Assembly: GCA_019694435.1 (NCBI GenBank)
Contig: JAIBBZ010000007.1
Location: 124,001 to 188,000 of the forward strand
DNA: 64,000 bases
Source: Pirellulales bacterium
GTDB lineage: Bacteria > Planctomycetota > Planctomycetia > Pirellulales > JAEUIK01
Reading direction: 5' to 3'
The notes beneath the pieces were generated by a model. The model worked only from the letters and a program-made list of their open reading frames with translations, was not told the origin of the DNA and searched no databases. Position numbers and translations under genes: made by a program. Shown here piece after piece: positions 1 to 9,336 of this stretch (position 1 is its first letter; the number at the start of each line of letters is the position of its first letter).

Positions 1-49
1 CGAAAAATATCGAGTGAGGCGACCGTGTGTCGGCCGAATCTACCAGCCG

Positions 50-1201
50 TCAGGCGATCGTGAAACTTGCCGCGCTGTCTGCGGCGATCAATTGCTGATA
101 GTGGCGGCCCAGTGCCTCGGCCGAGAGGGCGATCGTAAAGCACTCCTCGATGCGCCGCCGGGCGGCCGTTCCCTGCTCCTGCCGTCGCGAAGGGCTCGCG
201 AACAATTCGGCCAGGGCCCGGGCCAACCGGCGGGGGTCGTCCGGTTCGATCAGCCAGGCCGAATTCGACTCGGGCGGAAAAATCTCCCGGGTGCCTCCGA
301 CGTCGGTGGCGACGATCGCGCAGCCGCAGGCTGCACCTTCTAGCAAGACCCGTCCAAGCGGCTCCTGCCGCGCGGTCGAGGCGAGAACCGTCAACTCGGG
401 CAGAATCTGCGCCACGTCTTCCCGAAGCCCCAGAAAATGCACGCGCGCATCGAGCCCGGCAGCCGCGGCCCGGTCGTGCAGGTCCTGTTCGAATTGGATC
501 GACTCCGCCTTGCGGCTATGGCGCTCGCCGACGATCACCAGGTGCGCGGACGGATCACCCGCTGCCAACTCGGCGAAGGCGTCGAGCAGCACGTCTTGCC
601 CTTTGCGCAGCCCGAGTTGACCGATGTTGCCGACGAGCTTGGCCGATCGCGGCAAGTCGAGTTCCTGATGCAGATAGCCCGTCGCCGGGCCGGGGCGAAA
701 CTGCCGTTCGTCAACGCCGTTGTAGAGGACGTGACACCGCGCTGCTTCGATGCCTTGTGCCAGATGAAACTCGCGCGTGGCCGAGGAGACGGCCAGCAGG
801 CGCCGATGTGTGTTCAGGGCGGCTACCGCGGCCCGGCTCAGCCCGACGATATCGCGCAAATGCACGAGACTCGGCCGGCCCGTGCGTTGGACGGGCGCGG
901 CCGCGTGTCGCCCCATGGCCAGACTGTTGGCGTGCACGAGATCGGGGCGTGCCGTGTCCAGAATCGAGGCGATCTCGGCACCGATCGATTCGGGCGTGCG
1001 TCGCGGCGCTTCGACGCCAACGCCGGTCAGCGGGTAGACTCGCACGCCTTCCGCGGCGAGCAAGCTGGCAAGCGGCCCCTGCGCGGGCGCCGCAGCGAGG
1101 ATCTCCCAGCCGGTGGCGCGGAGTGGCGCCAGACAGGCCAACAGCGATCTTTCGGCGCCGTTGAGTGCAGCGAGTTCGAACAGCCACAGCACGCGCGGCA
1201 T
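50..1201 (-). CDS. Glycosyltransferase family 4 (GT-B fold)
   Basis: A 383-residue retaining GT-B glycosyltransferase. An N-terminal acceptor domain opens with a NGAERSL segment near residue 13, comparable to the GG.E/GGAE loop of GT4 enzymes. The C-terminal half has the Rossmann-like donor domain with LVGNIGQL near 190 and the E-x7-E pair at about residues 280 and 288 (EPLGRVLLE), followed by VATDVGGTREI. It starts 9 bp after the dapA stop on the same strand, so the two genes are probably co-transcribed, although they share no pathway. No signal peptide or membrane segment is visible, which suits a cytoplasmic enzyme acting on an envelope glycolipid or polysaccharide precursor. The donor and acceptor sugars cannot be read from the sequence. 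Confidence 0.85.
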   Translation of the reverse strand: MPRVLWLFELAALNGAERSLLACLAPLRATGWEILAAAPAQGPLASLLAAEGVRVYPLTGVGVEAPRRTPESIGAEIASILDTARPDLVHANSLAMGRHAAAPVQRTGRPSLVHLRDIVGLSRAAVAALNTHRRLLAVSSATREFHLAQGIEAARCHVLYNGVDERQFRPGPATGYLHQELDLPRSAKLVGNIGQLGLRKGQDVLLDAFAELAAGDPSAHLVIVGERHSRKAESIQFEQDLHDRAAAAGLDARVHFLGLREDVAQILPELTVLASTARQEPLGRVLLEGAACGCAIVATDVGGTREIFPPESNSAWLIEPDDPRRLARALAELFASPSRRQEQGTAARRRIEECFTIALSAEALGRHYQQLIAADSAASFTIA

Positions 1202-1210
1202 GTGGCCGAC

Positions 1211-2098
1211 CTACAGCAGGCCGTAAGCGGTGAGCGTCTTGTGCAGCTTGGCTTCCTCATCGCGCGACAGCGGCGTCATCGGCATCCTCAACTCGCCAGT
1301 GTCGCGGCTGAGCATCTTCATCGCGGCCTTGATCGGAATGGGATTCGTCGACAGGCCGAGCATGTCGCGGCACAGAGGAAAGAGCTTTCTGTGCCAACGC
1401 AGGGCCTCGGCGATGTTCCCCTCGTCAAAAGCACGCAGCAGCGCGAGCATGTCGCGAGGCACGATATTGCCGACGACCGAGATCACCCCGCGACCGCCGA
1501 TCGACAACAGCGGCAGCGTCAGGCTGTCGTCGCCCGAGAGCACCGTGAGATTCGTATTGCCGATGATCTGCGATGCCTGATCCATCGAGCCGGTTGCTTC
1601 CTTGACCACGGCGATTCCGGGCAATTCGGCCAGGCGGATGATCGTCTCGGGCTCGATATTTCGCCCTGTCCGGCCGGGGATGTTGTAGACACAGATGGGA
1701 ATGTCGACCGCCTCGGCCAAGGCGCGGAAGTGTTCGTACAGCCCTTGCTGCGTGGGCTTGTTGTAATAGGGGGCGACGACCAGCGCCGCGTCGGCACCTG
1801 CCTTAGCGGCCCATTTGGTCAGCCGCAAGGCTTCGTCCGTGCTGTTGCTGCCGGTGCCTGGCATGACCTTGATGCGGCCGGCGGCCACCTGCACGACCTC
1901 GGCGATGACCTCGTCGTGCTCTTCATGGCTCACCGTCGGCGACTCGCCGGTGGTGCCCATCGGGCACAAGAAATTCGTGCCAGCCTGGATCTGGAACTCG
2001 ACTTGCTCGCGTAGCCGCTGGGCGTCGAAACGGCCTTCTTTGAAGGGTGTCGTCAGTGCGACTCCGAGCCCGGCAAACGCTTCGCCTTTGGTGGTCAT
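1211..2098 (-). CDS. dapA: 4-hydroxy-tetrahydrodipicolinate synthase
   Basis: Class I aldolase of the lysine/diaminopimelate pathway, condensing pyruvate with aspartate semialdehyde. The 295-residue length is typical. The family residues are present: TTGESPT at 49-55, YNIPGRTG with the catalytic Tyr138, and the Schiff-base Lys166 in VVKEATGS. The ATG at 2098 (MTTKGEAF) is preferred over an upstream in-frame start at 2131, because the family begins with this segment and the extra 11 residues are not conserved. Its product feeds meso-diaminopimelate to the MurE encoded at 45.1 kb. The glycosyltransferase gene follows 9 bp downstream. Confidence 0.95.
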   Translation of the reverse strand: MTTKGEAFAGLGVALTTPFKEGRFDAQRLREQVEFQIQAGTNFLCPMGTTGESPTVSHEEHDEVIAEVVQVAAGRIKVMPGTGSNSTDEALRLTKWAAKAGADAALVVAPYYNKPTQQGLYEHFRALAEAVDIPICVYNIPGRTGRNIEPETIIRLAELPGIAVVKEATGSMDQASQIIGNTNLTVLSGDDSLTLPLLSIGGRGVISVVGNIVPRDMLALLRAFDEGNIAEALRWHRKLFPLCRDMLGLSTNPIPIKAAMKMLSRDTGELRMPMTPLSRDEEAKLHKTLTAYGLL

Positions 2099-2225
2099 AT
2101 AGGGTATGCCTCTCCGTATGGCCGGTTGCATCCGATCTCTTGTTGGGCAACCTCACTGGCGAGCATCTTAGCGGCTTTTTTGGGGTTCGCGTAGGGTTTG
2201 ACGAGCCAGGGCACGTCGAGCCGCC

Positions 2226-2939
2226 CTACGAAATCAAACGTTTCATCTCGCGGACGGCCTCGTTCAGGCCAACCATGATCGCACGGGCGATGATCGAGTG
2301 ACCGATGTTCAATTCGCAGACGTTGGGCAGTTGGGCCACCGGGCGAACATTGCGGTAGGTCAGCCCGTGGCCGGCATGGAGAGTCAGGCCGGTCTGTTGG
2401 ACGAGCGCGGCGGCTTCTCGCAGGTGGCCCAATTCGGCAGCCACTTCGCGCGGGGTCTTGGCCTCGGCATAGCGGCCCGTGTGCAACTCGACGGCTTGGA
2501 CGCCGAGGGCGGCCGAGGCCTCGATCTGGCGCGGATCAGGATCGATGAACAGGCTGACTTCGATCCCCACGTCGCGCAGCCGCGCTGCCGCGGCAGCGAC
2601 GCGCTGTTTCTGGCCGGCCACGTCGAGTCCGCCTTCGGTGGTCACTTCTTCGCGGCGCTCGGGCACTAGCGTGGCCTGGTGTGGCAGATATCGGCACGCC
2701 AGGGCGAGCACTTCTTCGTCACAGGCCAATTCGAGATTCAGCGGCACGGTGGCCGTCTCGCGCACGATGCGCAGGTCCCGTTCCTGGATGTGGCGACGGT
2801 CCTCGCGCAGGTGCAGCGTAATCCCGTCGGCGCCGCCCAGCTCGGCCAGCGACGCTGCCCAAACCGGATCGGGCTCATTGGTGCGCCGTGCCTGGCGGAC
2901 GGTCGCCACGTGATCGATGTTCACACCCAACAGGGCCAT
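2226..2939 (-). CDS. pdxJ: Pyridoxine 5'-phosphate synthase
   Basis: PdxJ closes the pyridine ring of vitamin B6, condensing 1-deoxyxylulose 5-phosphate with 3-amino-2-oxopropyl phosphate in the DXP-dependent pathway. The 237-residue protein is full length for the TIM-barrel family. It has the N-terminal [13 protein letters not shown] motif, HLREDRRHI near 43-51, the ELHTGRYA phosphate-binding strand, LHAGHGLTY and the C-terminal [12 protein letters not shown]. It lies 127 bp upstream of dapA on the same strand and may share its transcript. Upstream is a 365-bp divergent gap containing an A/T-rich inverted repeat. Confidence 0.95.
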   Translation of the reverse strand: MALLGVNIDHVATVRQARRTNEPDPVWAASLAELGGADGITLHLREDRRHIQERDLRIVRETATVPLNLELACDEEVLALACRYLPHQATLVPERREEVTTEGGLDVAGQKQRVAAAAARLRDVGIEVSLFIDPDPRQIEASAALGVQAVELHTGRYAEAKTPREVAAELGHLREAAALVQQTGLTLHAGHGLTYRNVRPVAQLPNVCELNIGHSIIARAIMVGLNEAVREMKRLIS

Positions 2940-3304
2940 GGGCGGGTTGCTCCGAAAAAAGCGGTTGTTCCAAGTTTGCGGCCGACCACGAATGTTTTAC
3001 CGGGCGCGAAGGTCGCAGGGCAGGCCCGTCGACGGTCCGCGCAAAAACTTGAGCTAAAGTTTTGTAGTCGCGGCGGCGAGGGCCTGACTCGTCTTTTGGC
3101 CTGGTCGCCGCCACGAACGGAAGGCTGGTTCGTGCTCGTGCTCGCCGCGTTCGCGGTGTTGTCTGTCGAGCCGGTGCGGACCGCGGAGCCTTTCGCACGG
3201 CCGAGGCGGAGCAGTCCAGGGGGCTACTTGACGCACCCGACACGGTTCCGTGCTGCTTGGTTCGCACCCAGACTTTGCATCTACGCCTTTCGAGAGCCTG
3301 CGCC
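2940..3304. other. Divergent intergenic region pdxJ / 3305 gene
   Basis: 365 bp between two divergently transcribed genes. No convincing coding frame: the open frames across it are continuations of antisense shadows. It contains the A/T-rich inverted repeat at 3044-3063 listed separately, and presumably the promoters for both directions, but I could not assign -35/-10 boxes with confidence. Confidence 0.5.
3044..3063. promoter_or_regulatory. A/T-rich inverted repeat, possible operator
   Basis: AAAACTT, a 6-base spacer, then AAGTTTT: a perfect 7-6-7 inverted repeat forming an A/T island in GC-rich DNA, midway between divergent genes. It could be an operator or a weak hairpin. No regulator can be assigned. 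Confidence 0.3.
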
Positions 3305-3643
3305 ATGATCACCTGTCACGACTTAGCCGCCAAGATCGAAGAGATGCAGCCCGGAGCTTTGCCGCGCGATGTGGCGCGGCTGTGCCTGCTGTTGTCCAAC
3401 TACGTCGACAACCTGGAAAAGCTGACGGAAGATTCGAACCTGGCCAAAGCCTGGCAGGAAATGGGTATCCGGCTGCAGGCGGCTACCGACCAGCACGCCG
3501 CGATGACCGAAGAGCTCGAACAGTTGGCCAGCTCGGATCCCGAAAAATTCACCATGGACCAGGTGTGGGTGCTCATTCGAGCGATCAAGGTCCAAAGCCA
3601 GGTGCTGCAGCTCTACGTCGGCGAACCCGTGCTCGACGTTTGA
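3305..3643 (+). CDS. Small helical protein of unknown function
   Basis: I do not recognise a characterised family. The 112-residue product is soluble, acidic and predicted to be almost wholly alpha-helical, with leucine-rich amphipathic stretches (DVARLCLLLSNYV, AMTEELEQLAS) that could form a helical bundle or coiled coil. There is no signal peptide or membrane segment. The ATG at 3305 (MITCHDLAAK) is preferred to an in-frame start at 3257, because the intervening residues look like translated non-coding DNA. It converges with mgtE, whose stop lies 7 bp downstream, so it is probably a single-gene unit. Confidence 0.7.
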   Translation: MITCHDLAAKIEEMQPGALPRDVARLCLLLSNYVDNLEKLTEDSNLAKAWQEMGIRLQAATDQHAAMTEELEQLASSDPEKFTMDQVWVLIRAIKVQSQVLQLYVGEPVLDV

Positions 3644-3650
3644 TCTGGCG

Positions 3651-4997
3651 CTAGATGCCCAGAACGGCAATCGCCACCGTCATGTAGACGAGCACCCCCA
3701 TCAGGTCGATTAAGCAGGCGACCGCCGGATTGCTCATCAACGCGGGGTCCAGGCCCAGATAGCGAAAACCGAGCGGCAAGAGCGTGCCGGCGATCGCGCC
3801 GAGGAACACGACCAGGAACAGCGCCAATCCAACGACGGCGGCGTCCCAGGCGCTCGGCGCGACAAAATTGGCCACGACAAATCCCAGCAGTCCCAATCCC
3901 GCGCCCAGCAGCGCGCCGACGCGCAACTCGCGCAGCACGACCTTCAGCCAGTCGCGCAGATGAACGTCGCCCGTGGCCAGGGCCGTGATGATCAGCGTGG
4001 CCGACTGGTTCCCCGTATTGCCGCCGCTGCCATTGATCAGCGGCACGAAGAAAAATAGCCAGGTGACCTTGGCGATGACCTCTTCGTACTGGCTGAGCGC
4101 ATACGTCGTGATCAGGGCCATGCAGAACAGGGTGGCCAGCCAGGTACCCCGCTTCCAGGTGAGCGAGGCGACCGAGGTTTCGAGGTAACCGAAATCGAGC
4201 GGCTCGACGCCGGCGATGCGGTGGGCGTCCTCGGTGGCCTCTTCCCGGACGACGTCGATCACGTCGTCGTGCGTGACGATCCCGACCAGGCGGTTCTCGC
4301 GGTCGATCACCGGGATCGCCAGAAAGTCGAACTTGGCCAGTTGCCGCGCCACTTCTTCCTGGTCGTCGGTCACGCGGACCGACACCGCCTCGCGCTGCAT
4401 GATGTCGGCAATCTTGGTTTGCGGCCTGGCCAAGACTAGCTGGCGCAGCGAAACCAGCCCGCGCAGATGATCGGAGCCGTCGACGACGTAGAGGTAGTAG
4501 ACGGTTTCCAGCTCTTCGGCCAATTGACGCAGGCGCGCGAGCGCTTCGTCGACGGTCCACTCTTCGGCCAGCCGCGCGAAATCGGTGGTCATCACGGCAC
4601 CGGCCGTGCCGTCGGGGTAGGAACGCAGGCGCAAGATGTTGCGGCGGTCGTCCGCCGGCAGCAGATCGAGCAACTGTTCGACGACGCCCTCTTCGGTGTG
4701 GGCGAGAATGTCGACGCGCTCGTCGGTCGGCATGTGGGCAATCAGCGCGGCCACCTCGTGGCGGTCGGCCGTTTCGAAAATGGCGACCTGCCGTTCCTGA
4801 TCGAAGTAGCCGAAGATTTCGACCCGTACGTGGGGCTCGGCATGCCGCAAGACTTCCCAGGCCTCGAGCGGGTCGAGGCCCTCCATGAACTCGGCCGTCC
4901 GCGCAGGGTGCAACGCCGTACAGAACTCCTGCAGCTCGGCCGTATTGTGCTCGGCGAGCATTTCGCGAAGTTCGGGCAGGTACAGCGTGTTGGTCAT
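3651..4997 (-). CDS. mgtE: Magnesium transporter MgtE
   Basis: Homodimeric Mg2+ channel of the inner membrane. Order: an N-terminal superhelical (MgtE_N) domain of about 130 residues, two CBS domains (about 135-260; IADIMQREAVSVRVTD and FLAIPVIDRENRLVGIVTHDDV), the plug helix, and five membrane helices (from about 285) with the pore-helix region GSGGNTGNQSATLIITALATG. In the family the cytosolic N and CBS domains bind Mg2+ and close the pore when internal Mg2+ is high. Start chosen at ATG 4997 (MTNTLYLPEL); an in-frame GTG at 5036 would add 13 unconserved residues. The length of about 448 is normal. Confidence 0.93.
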   Translation of the reverse strand: MTNTLYLPELREMLAEHNTAELQEFCTALHPARTAEFMEGLDPLEAWEVLRHAEPHVRVEIFGYFDQERQVAIFETADRHEVAALIAHMPTDERVDILAHTEEGVVEQLLDLLPADDRRNILRLRSYPDGTAGAVMTTDFARLAEEWTVDEALARLRQLAEELETVYYLYVVDGSDHLRGLVSLRQLVLARPQTKIADIMQREAVSVRVTDDQEEVARQLAKFDFLAIPVIDRENRLVGIVTHDDVIDVVREEATEDAHRIAGVEPLDFGYLETSVASLTWKRGTWLATLFCMALITTYALSQYEEVIAKVTWLFFFVPLINGSGGNTGNQSATLIITALATGDVHLRDWLKVVLRELRVGALLGAGLGLLGFVVANFVAPSAWDAAVVGLALFLVVFLGAIAGTLLPLGFRYLGLDPALMSNPAVACLIDLMGVLVYMTVAIAVLGI

Positions 4998-5149
4998 GAC
5001 CGGGCGAGCCAAGCGGCAACGGTGAGCGTCCGTCACCCCGAAGAAAAGCAGCGGGAGTGCGTGGCCCGGAGCAGGGCGCCGCAGCGCAAACGCTGAGTAT
5101 GCTTGGCCGTGCCAAAACTGTCAAAGCCGTCCGATTTCGCTCGGCGGCT

Positions 5150-6496
5150 TCACACGGCGGCCGCGGCGATCATCGTCCCCGGACGTGGCGCAAAGATCGC
5201 CCGCATGAGATCGGGACGAGCCGCATAGTGCACGCGCAATTGCGTGGCGATGGTCCGCCGGGACACGAGAATCTCGCGCGTCGCGTCCAATCCGGCGCGC
5301 GACGCAGGCTCGTGATCGAGGGTCCAGTGACAACAGCGATAGCCGCGCAGCCAGGTCCCGGCCGGCGCGAGCCAGCAGTCGCCGGCCAATTGCGTTTGCA
5401 CCGGCGCGACGCGGTGTGGGCCCTGCCGGCGCGCCGTCGCCGATAACAACCCCGTGAGCGTGTGATGCCGGTGCTTGGCGTCGATCAGGCTGGAGCATGC
5501 ATACGCCAGACCGTCACCATCGGCCAGCACGCGGCGACCGTGCCAGGCATGTTGCCGCAAGGCCAACAGCATGCAGGTATTGGCGGCCAATTCGGCTGCA
5601 TGCTCGTCGACGCGCCCGCAGCCGAGATACACGAGATCGCACTCGCCGGGCAAGGCCTCGTCGCGCAGCGGCGAAAAATCGCGCACCTCGGCACCTTTGC
5701 TCTCGAGCATCTCGATGAAGTCTGGCGTGGGACCGTTAAAGGCGTCGTCCCAGGCCACGGCCAGGCGCAGTTTGGGCAGGTTTTCCTTCGCAACGGCGAG
5801 CGGCTCGTCGAAGGGCACGGCGCTGGCGGCAAGACGTTCCAGGCGTTCCAAGTCGGTCCACATCGCGAGCTGCGCGGCCACTGCGCGTAATGCCTCGCGC
5901 CAGGGCGTGCTGCCAGGCGTGGCATGATCGAGAACCTCGCGGACGCGAGGGTTCGCTTCGAGCCCGCCGACGACCGGCACACCCCAGACGGCTTCGAGCG
6001 TCGTCGCCAGGGCACAAAACGCACTGCGGCTGGGCACGTGGTCGAGCAGCACGGCATCCACCGCGCGGGGCCGACGGGGCAGGCGGCAATCGCTCAGGCA
6101 ACGCGAGTCGAGCACGACCAGTCGCGGCATCTGTAGCCAATCGGCCAACTGGTTCAGGTCGCTTGGCACCTCGGAACGAGCACCGTAGGTGCCTTCGACG
6201 AGTGCGATTTCCTTGCCGTGGCACCCCAGCAGAAACAGCTCGCGACAGGTGCCGGCCGACATGGTCCAACTGTCCAGTTGCCGAGATTGCAATCCGGCGG
6301 CGGCACGCGCCGCACGGTCGCCGGCGGGGCGGTCATCGCCCCGGAAGAGCTGCACCTGGCGCCGGGTGGGAAGGTGGGACGACCGCGACAGCAGGTCGGC
6401 CAAGGCCCAAGTGATGTAACGCGTCGCCGCAGGCTCGACGGTTCCCATGACACCTTCGCCAAAGGCCCCTATAGCCAGCCGCGGTATCTTGCTCAT
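5150..6496 (-). CDS. CbiA/CobB-like protein with lost active sites
   Basis: A 448-residue homologue of cobyrinate a,c-diamide synthase, the ATP-dependent glutamine amidotransferase of cobalamin synthesis. Similarity shows as LDSWTMS (usual NLDPWMM) near 74, LVEGTYGAR (VEGVMGLFDG) near 98, and LRLAVAWDDAFN, GAEVRDFSPLRDEALP and DLVYLGCG in the C-terminal class I amidotransferase domain. Both catalytic centres look destroyed. The N-terminal P-loop lacks its Lys (IGAFGEGVMGTVEPA). The glutaminase nucleophile motif A-E-C-G-G reads A-D-G-D-G at 325-329, so the Cys is Gly. No other cobalamin gene is nearby. The intact frame and conserved fold suggest a retained non-catalytic role, but that is inference. 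Confidence 0.75.
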   Translation of the reverse strand: MSKIPRLAIGAFGEGVMGTVEPAATRYITWALADLLSRSSHLPTRRQVQLFRGDDRPAGDRAARAAAGLQSRQLDSWTMSAGTCRELFLLGCHGKEIALVEGTYGARSEVPSDLNQLADWLQMPRLVVLDSRCLSDCRLPRRPRAVDAVLLDHVPSRSAFCALATTLEAVWGVPVVGGLEANPRVREVLDHATPGSTPWREALRAVAAQLAMWTDLERLERLAASAVPFDEPLAVAKENLPKLRLAVAWDDAFNGPTPDFIEMLESKGAEVRDFSPLRDEALPGECDLVYLGCGRVDEHAAELAANTCMLLALRQHAWHGRRVLADGDGLAYACSSLIDAKHRHHTLTGLLSATARRQGPHRVAPVQTQLAGDCWLAPAGTWLRGYRCCHWTLDHEPASRAGLDATREILVSRRTIATQLRVHYAARPDLMRAIFAPRPGTMIAAAAV

Positions 6497-6705
6497 GGGC
6501 GGAGTGCACCTTGTGGCTTGCTGACCCCGGCTGGATGGGCCCCGGTTTGAGTGACCCCGCTTGGAGTCTGGCCTCCCATCGAGGACGCACGATAAAGGTT
6601 GCAGGCAAGCTCAGCGCGGCGACGTGCGTCCGCTGGCCATTGTTCGACCGTCCCAAGGGCCGGTCAAGCGGGGCCGTGCGGCGGCAGGAAAGCGAAAAAT
6701 AGCCC

Positions 6706-6748
6706 AAAAAAACACCTGCCCGGCCGATGACAGCGTCGGCCGGGCAGG
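6706..6748 (-). terminator. Intrinsic terminator of the HtrA gene
   Basis: A perfect 13-bp stem (6715-6727 pairs with 6736-6748, 8-base loop). On the minus strand it is followed by a run of seven T at 6706-6712. It lies 40 bp past the protease stop codon, the classic Rho-independent arrangement. Confidence 0.85.
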
Positions 6749-6788
6749 CTCCCTTTGTCGAATCCGCGGGTGGAAACGATTGTCGCGG

Positions 6789-8276
6789 CTAGTGCTTCAG
6801 CACGACGAACCGGTTTCCCTGGCTGGTGCGGACCAGCAGCAGCACGCCGTCGGCGGTTGCCTCCGACTTCACCAGCGCCATGAACTCCTCGACGCTCGAC
6901 ACCGGCTTCTTCCCGACGCGCAGAACGGCCATGCCCGGTCGCAGACCGGTTTCGGCTGCCGCGCTCGCCGGGTCGACTTCGGTAATCACCACGCCCTTGG
7001 TGTTGGGCAAGTCGAGTTGTTGAGCGACCTCGGGCGAAAGGTTTTCGACCGTGATGCCCAACTCATCCGCGCGGCCAGGGGCATGTTCTTCGTCCGGCGC
7101 CGCCGATTCCTCTTCGACGCTACCGCGACCGAACTGCTTGGGCAGCGCCTTGACGACCACCTCCACGGTCTGGTGATTGCCGTTGCGCAACAACTCGAGC
7201 TTCTGCGTCGAGTCGATCGGCGAGCTTTCCACGAATTCTTGCAATTCGCTCGGCTTGCTCACCGGGTGGCCGGCAAACGTCAATACGACGTCGCCTTCCT
7301 GGACCCCGGCTTCGGCCGCCGGCGTGTCGGGAAACACTTGGGCGACCACGACGCCATGGCCGCGATCGACGCCCAGTTGTTCGGCCAGCTCGGTGGTCAA
7401 TTCGCCGATGCCGATGCCCAGGTAGGCGCGTTCAACCGTGCCCTTGTCGATCAGTTGGCGTGCGACGCGTTTGGCCAGGTTCACGGGAATCGCGAAGCCG
7501 ACGCCCATGTTCCCGCCGCTGCTGCTGGCAATCGCCGTGTTGATGCCGATGACCTCGCCGTCGAGGTTGACCAGCGGACCGCCGGAATTGCCCGGATTGA
7601 TGGCGGCGTCGGTCTGCAGAAACCGGGTGCGTTCGATCGAGCCCAGCTCACGGCCCTGCCCGCTGATGATCCCTGCGCTGACCGTTTGTTCAAGCTCGAA
7701 CGGATTGCCGATGGCGATCACCCAGTCGCCGGTGAACAGCTTGTCCGAGTCACCGAGCTTGGCGACGGGCAGCGATCCCTCGGCCTGAATACGGATGATG
7801 GCCAGATCGGTGCGCGGATCGGTGCGCACGTCCGTGGCCTTGAACTCGCGGCCATCGGCGAGATGCACGAGCAGCTCGTCAGCGCCTTCGACGACGTGAT
7901 TGTTAGTCAGAATGAGGCCGCTGGCGTCGATGATCACGCCCGAGCCGACGCCGGCGCGTGGCGGAGTTTGCATCCCGTCCCCGAACCGATCGTTGAAGAA
8001 ATCTTCGAACGGCGTGCCTTTGAACGGGTTCTCGCGCTCTGCGCGATTGACGCGTTTGGCCTTGGTTTTCGATTCGATCTTCACGACCGAAGGCGTGGCC
8101 AGCTTGGCCGCGTCGCGAAACGCTTGAGACAGTGCCCGGGCATGTTGCCGGGCGGTCTCCGGGTCGATTTCTTGTGCACGCACCGTGGGCGGTGCGAACG
8201 CGGGGGTGGCCAGCAGGACGGCCAGCGCCGCGTAAGTCGCCGCGCGTCGCGCGCGGTTTGCAAGTCGATCAGTCAT
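6789..8276 (-). CDS. Periplasmic serine protease, DegP/HtrA family
   Basis: A 495-residue Do-type protease/chaperone for envelope protein quality control. It has an N-terminal signal sequence (about 15-35), then a trypsin-like domain with the triad His127 (LTNNHVV), Asp157 (TDLAIIRI) and Ser231 (INPGNSGGPLVN), then two PDZ domains (about 285-380 and 405-490; the first with YLGIGIG and VVVAQVFPDTPAAEAGVQ, the second with VVITEVDPASAAAETGLRPG). The segment between domains is acidic (EEESAAPDEEH). The start ATG at 8276 is supported by an AAAGGAGG Shine-Dalgarno just upstream. Single-gene unit with its own terminator. DegP versus DegQ cannot be decided. Confidence 0.92.
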   Translation of the reverse strand: MTDRLANRARRAATYAALAVLLATPAFAPPTVRAQEIDPETARQHARALSQAFRDAAKLATPSVVKIESKTKAKRVNRAERENPFKGTPFEDFFNDRFGDGMQTPPRAGVGSGVIIDASGLILTNNHVVEGADELLVHLADGREFKATDVRTDPRTDLAIIRIQAEGSLPVAKLGDSDKLFTGDWVIAIGNPFELEQTVSAGIISGQGRELGSIERTRFLQTDAAINPGNSGGPLVNLDGEVIGINTAIASSSGGNMGVGFAIPVNLAKRVARQLIDKGTVERAYLGIGIGELTTELAEQLGVDRGHGVVVAQVFPDTPAAEAGVQEGDVVLTFAGHPVSKPSELQEFVESSPIDSTQKLELLRNGNHQTVEVVVKALPKQFGRGSVEEESAAPDEEHAPGRADELGITVENLSPEVAQQLDLPNTKGVVITEVDPASAAAETGLRPGMAVLRVGKKPVSSVEEFMALVKSEATADGVLLLVRTSQGNRFVVLKH

Positions 8277-8577
8277 CTCAACCTCCTTTGTCTACACACT
8301 TGTGCGGCCGCTGAATTCATGGCCGCGACGAGGAAATGGGGGCGGATTCAATGTTCCGAACTACGCAGCCCGCCCAAGTGCGGTTCTATGGGGGTAGTTT
8401 CCAGGCAGGGTGAACGTCTTGCCAAGGGCGATTGAGAATCTTGCGCCGCGAGGCCCATGGCCCCGGCGTGCGGAACCGTCCGCGTTGACAAAACCTGCTG
8501 TGGCAGCTAGGGTTGCGCTCAACAGGCTTTCTCTCGAACGCGTTGGCCGACGCCACCGTCGACCGGCGCAACCCCGC
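8277..8577. other. Divergent intergenic region htrA / rnc
   Basis: About 300 bp between divergent genes. The only clear signal is the AGGAGG ribosome-binding site for the protease on the minus strand. An open frame extends rnc upstream to 8410, but its sequence does not resemble RNase III. No confident promoter boxes were found. Confidence 0.4.
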
Positions 8578-9306
8578 ATGAATCAACGCGAAGAATCGAC
8601 AACCGCCGCCGACCCGCTGGAAAGCTGCGAGCAGCGCATCGGCTACGTGTTCCGCAACCGTACGCTGTTGCGCGCTGCGCTGACGCACGCCTCGGGAGCC
8701 CAGCACCGGTTGGCGTCGAACGAGCGGCTCGAGTTCCTCGGCGACGCAATTCTCGGGGCGATCGTCTGCGAGTTCTTGTACCGGCAATACCCCGACTATC
8801 TCGAAGGAGATCTGACCCGGGTCAAGTCGGTCGTGGTCAGCCGCCAGACGTGCGCCAAGATCAGCCAGCATTTGGGCATGGCCGAATTCTTGATCCTGGG
8901 CAAGGGCATGACAACGCACCCCAGCGTGCCGCCCTCGCTGCTGGCCGACGTCTTTGAGTCACTCGTGGCGGCGGTGTATCTCGACGGCGGGGAAGCTGCG
9001 GTTCGCGAGTTCTTGCTGCGTCATGTCGGTCCGGAGATCGAGGCCGCGGCCGGCGGCGATCACGGCGGCAACTACAAGTCGCTGTTGCAGCAAATTGCCC
9101 AGCGCGAGTACGGAACGACGCCCACCTACTCGCTCCTCGACGAGAAGGGCCCCGACCACAGCAAGTGCTTCAAGGTATCGGCCCAGATCGGGCGAAATCG
9201 CTATCATCCGGCCTGGGGCCGGAACAAGAAGGAAGCCGAACAGCGCGCCGCGCGCAACGCGCTCAGCGAGCTGAGCGGCGAACCGGTCCCCTTTCCCGGC
9301 GACTGA
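8578..9306 (+). CDS. rnc: Ribonuclease III
   Basis: Double-strand-specific endoribonuclease for rRNA and mRNA processing. 242 residues. The RNase III domain carries the signature NERLEFLGDAILG at about 48-60, with the catalytic Glu/Asp pair, and the second acidic site in ADVFESLVAAVYLDGG. The C-terminal double-stranded-RNA-binding domain (about 160-230) starts NYKSLLQQIAQ and ends NKKEAEQRAARNAL. Start chosen at ATG 8578 (MNQREEST); the frame is open to 8410, but the added Arg/Pro-rich residues are not family-like. It is followed 30 bp later by a methyltransferase on the same strand. Confidence 0.95.
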   Translation: MNQREESTTAADPLESCEQRIGYVFRNRTLLRAALTHASGAQHRLASNERLEFLGDAILGAIVCEFLYRQYPDYLEGDLTRVKSVVVSRQTCAKISQHLGMAEFLILGKGMTTHPSVPPSLLADVFESLVAAVYLDGGEAAVREFLLRHVGPEIEAAAGGDHGGNYKSLLQQIAQREYGTTPTYSLLDEKGPDHSKCFKVSAQIGRNRYHPAWGRNKKEAEQRAARNALSELSGEPVPFPGD

Positions 9307-9336
9307 GCAGGCGGTTTTCAGAAAGCGAGGTCAAGG

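Noticed and set aside
1..49. Possible gene end at the window start
   Set aside because: Only 49 bases lie before the glycosyltransferase stop; nothing can be read from them.
437..2014. 525-residue open frame on the plus strand
   Set aside because: Antisense to the glycosyltransferase and dapA; Arg/His/Gln-rich composition typical of a shadow frame in GC-rich DNA, with no domain.
6561..8435. 624-residue open frame antisense to the HtrA protease
   Set aside because: It mirrors the protease codons, has no domain and no ribosome-binding site; the minus-strand gene has an intact catalytic triad.
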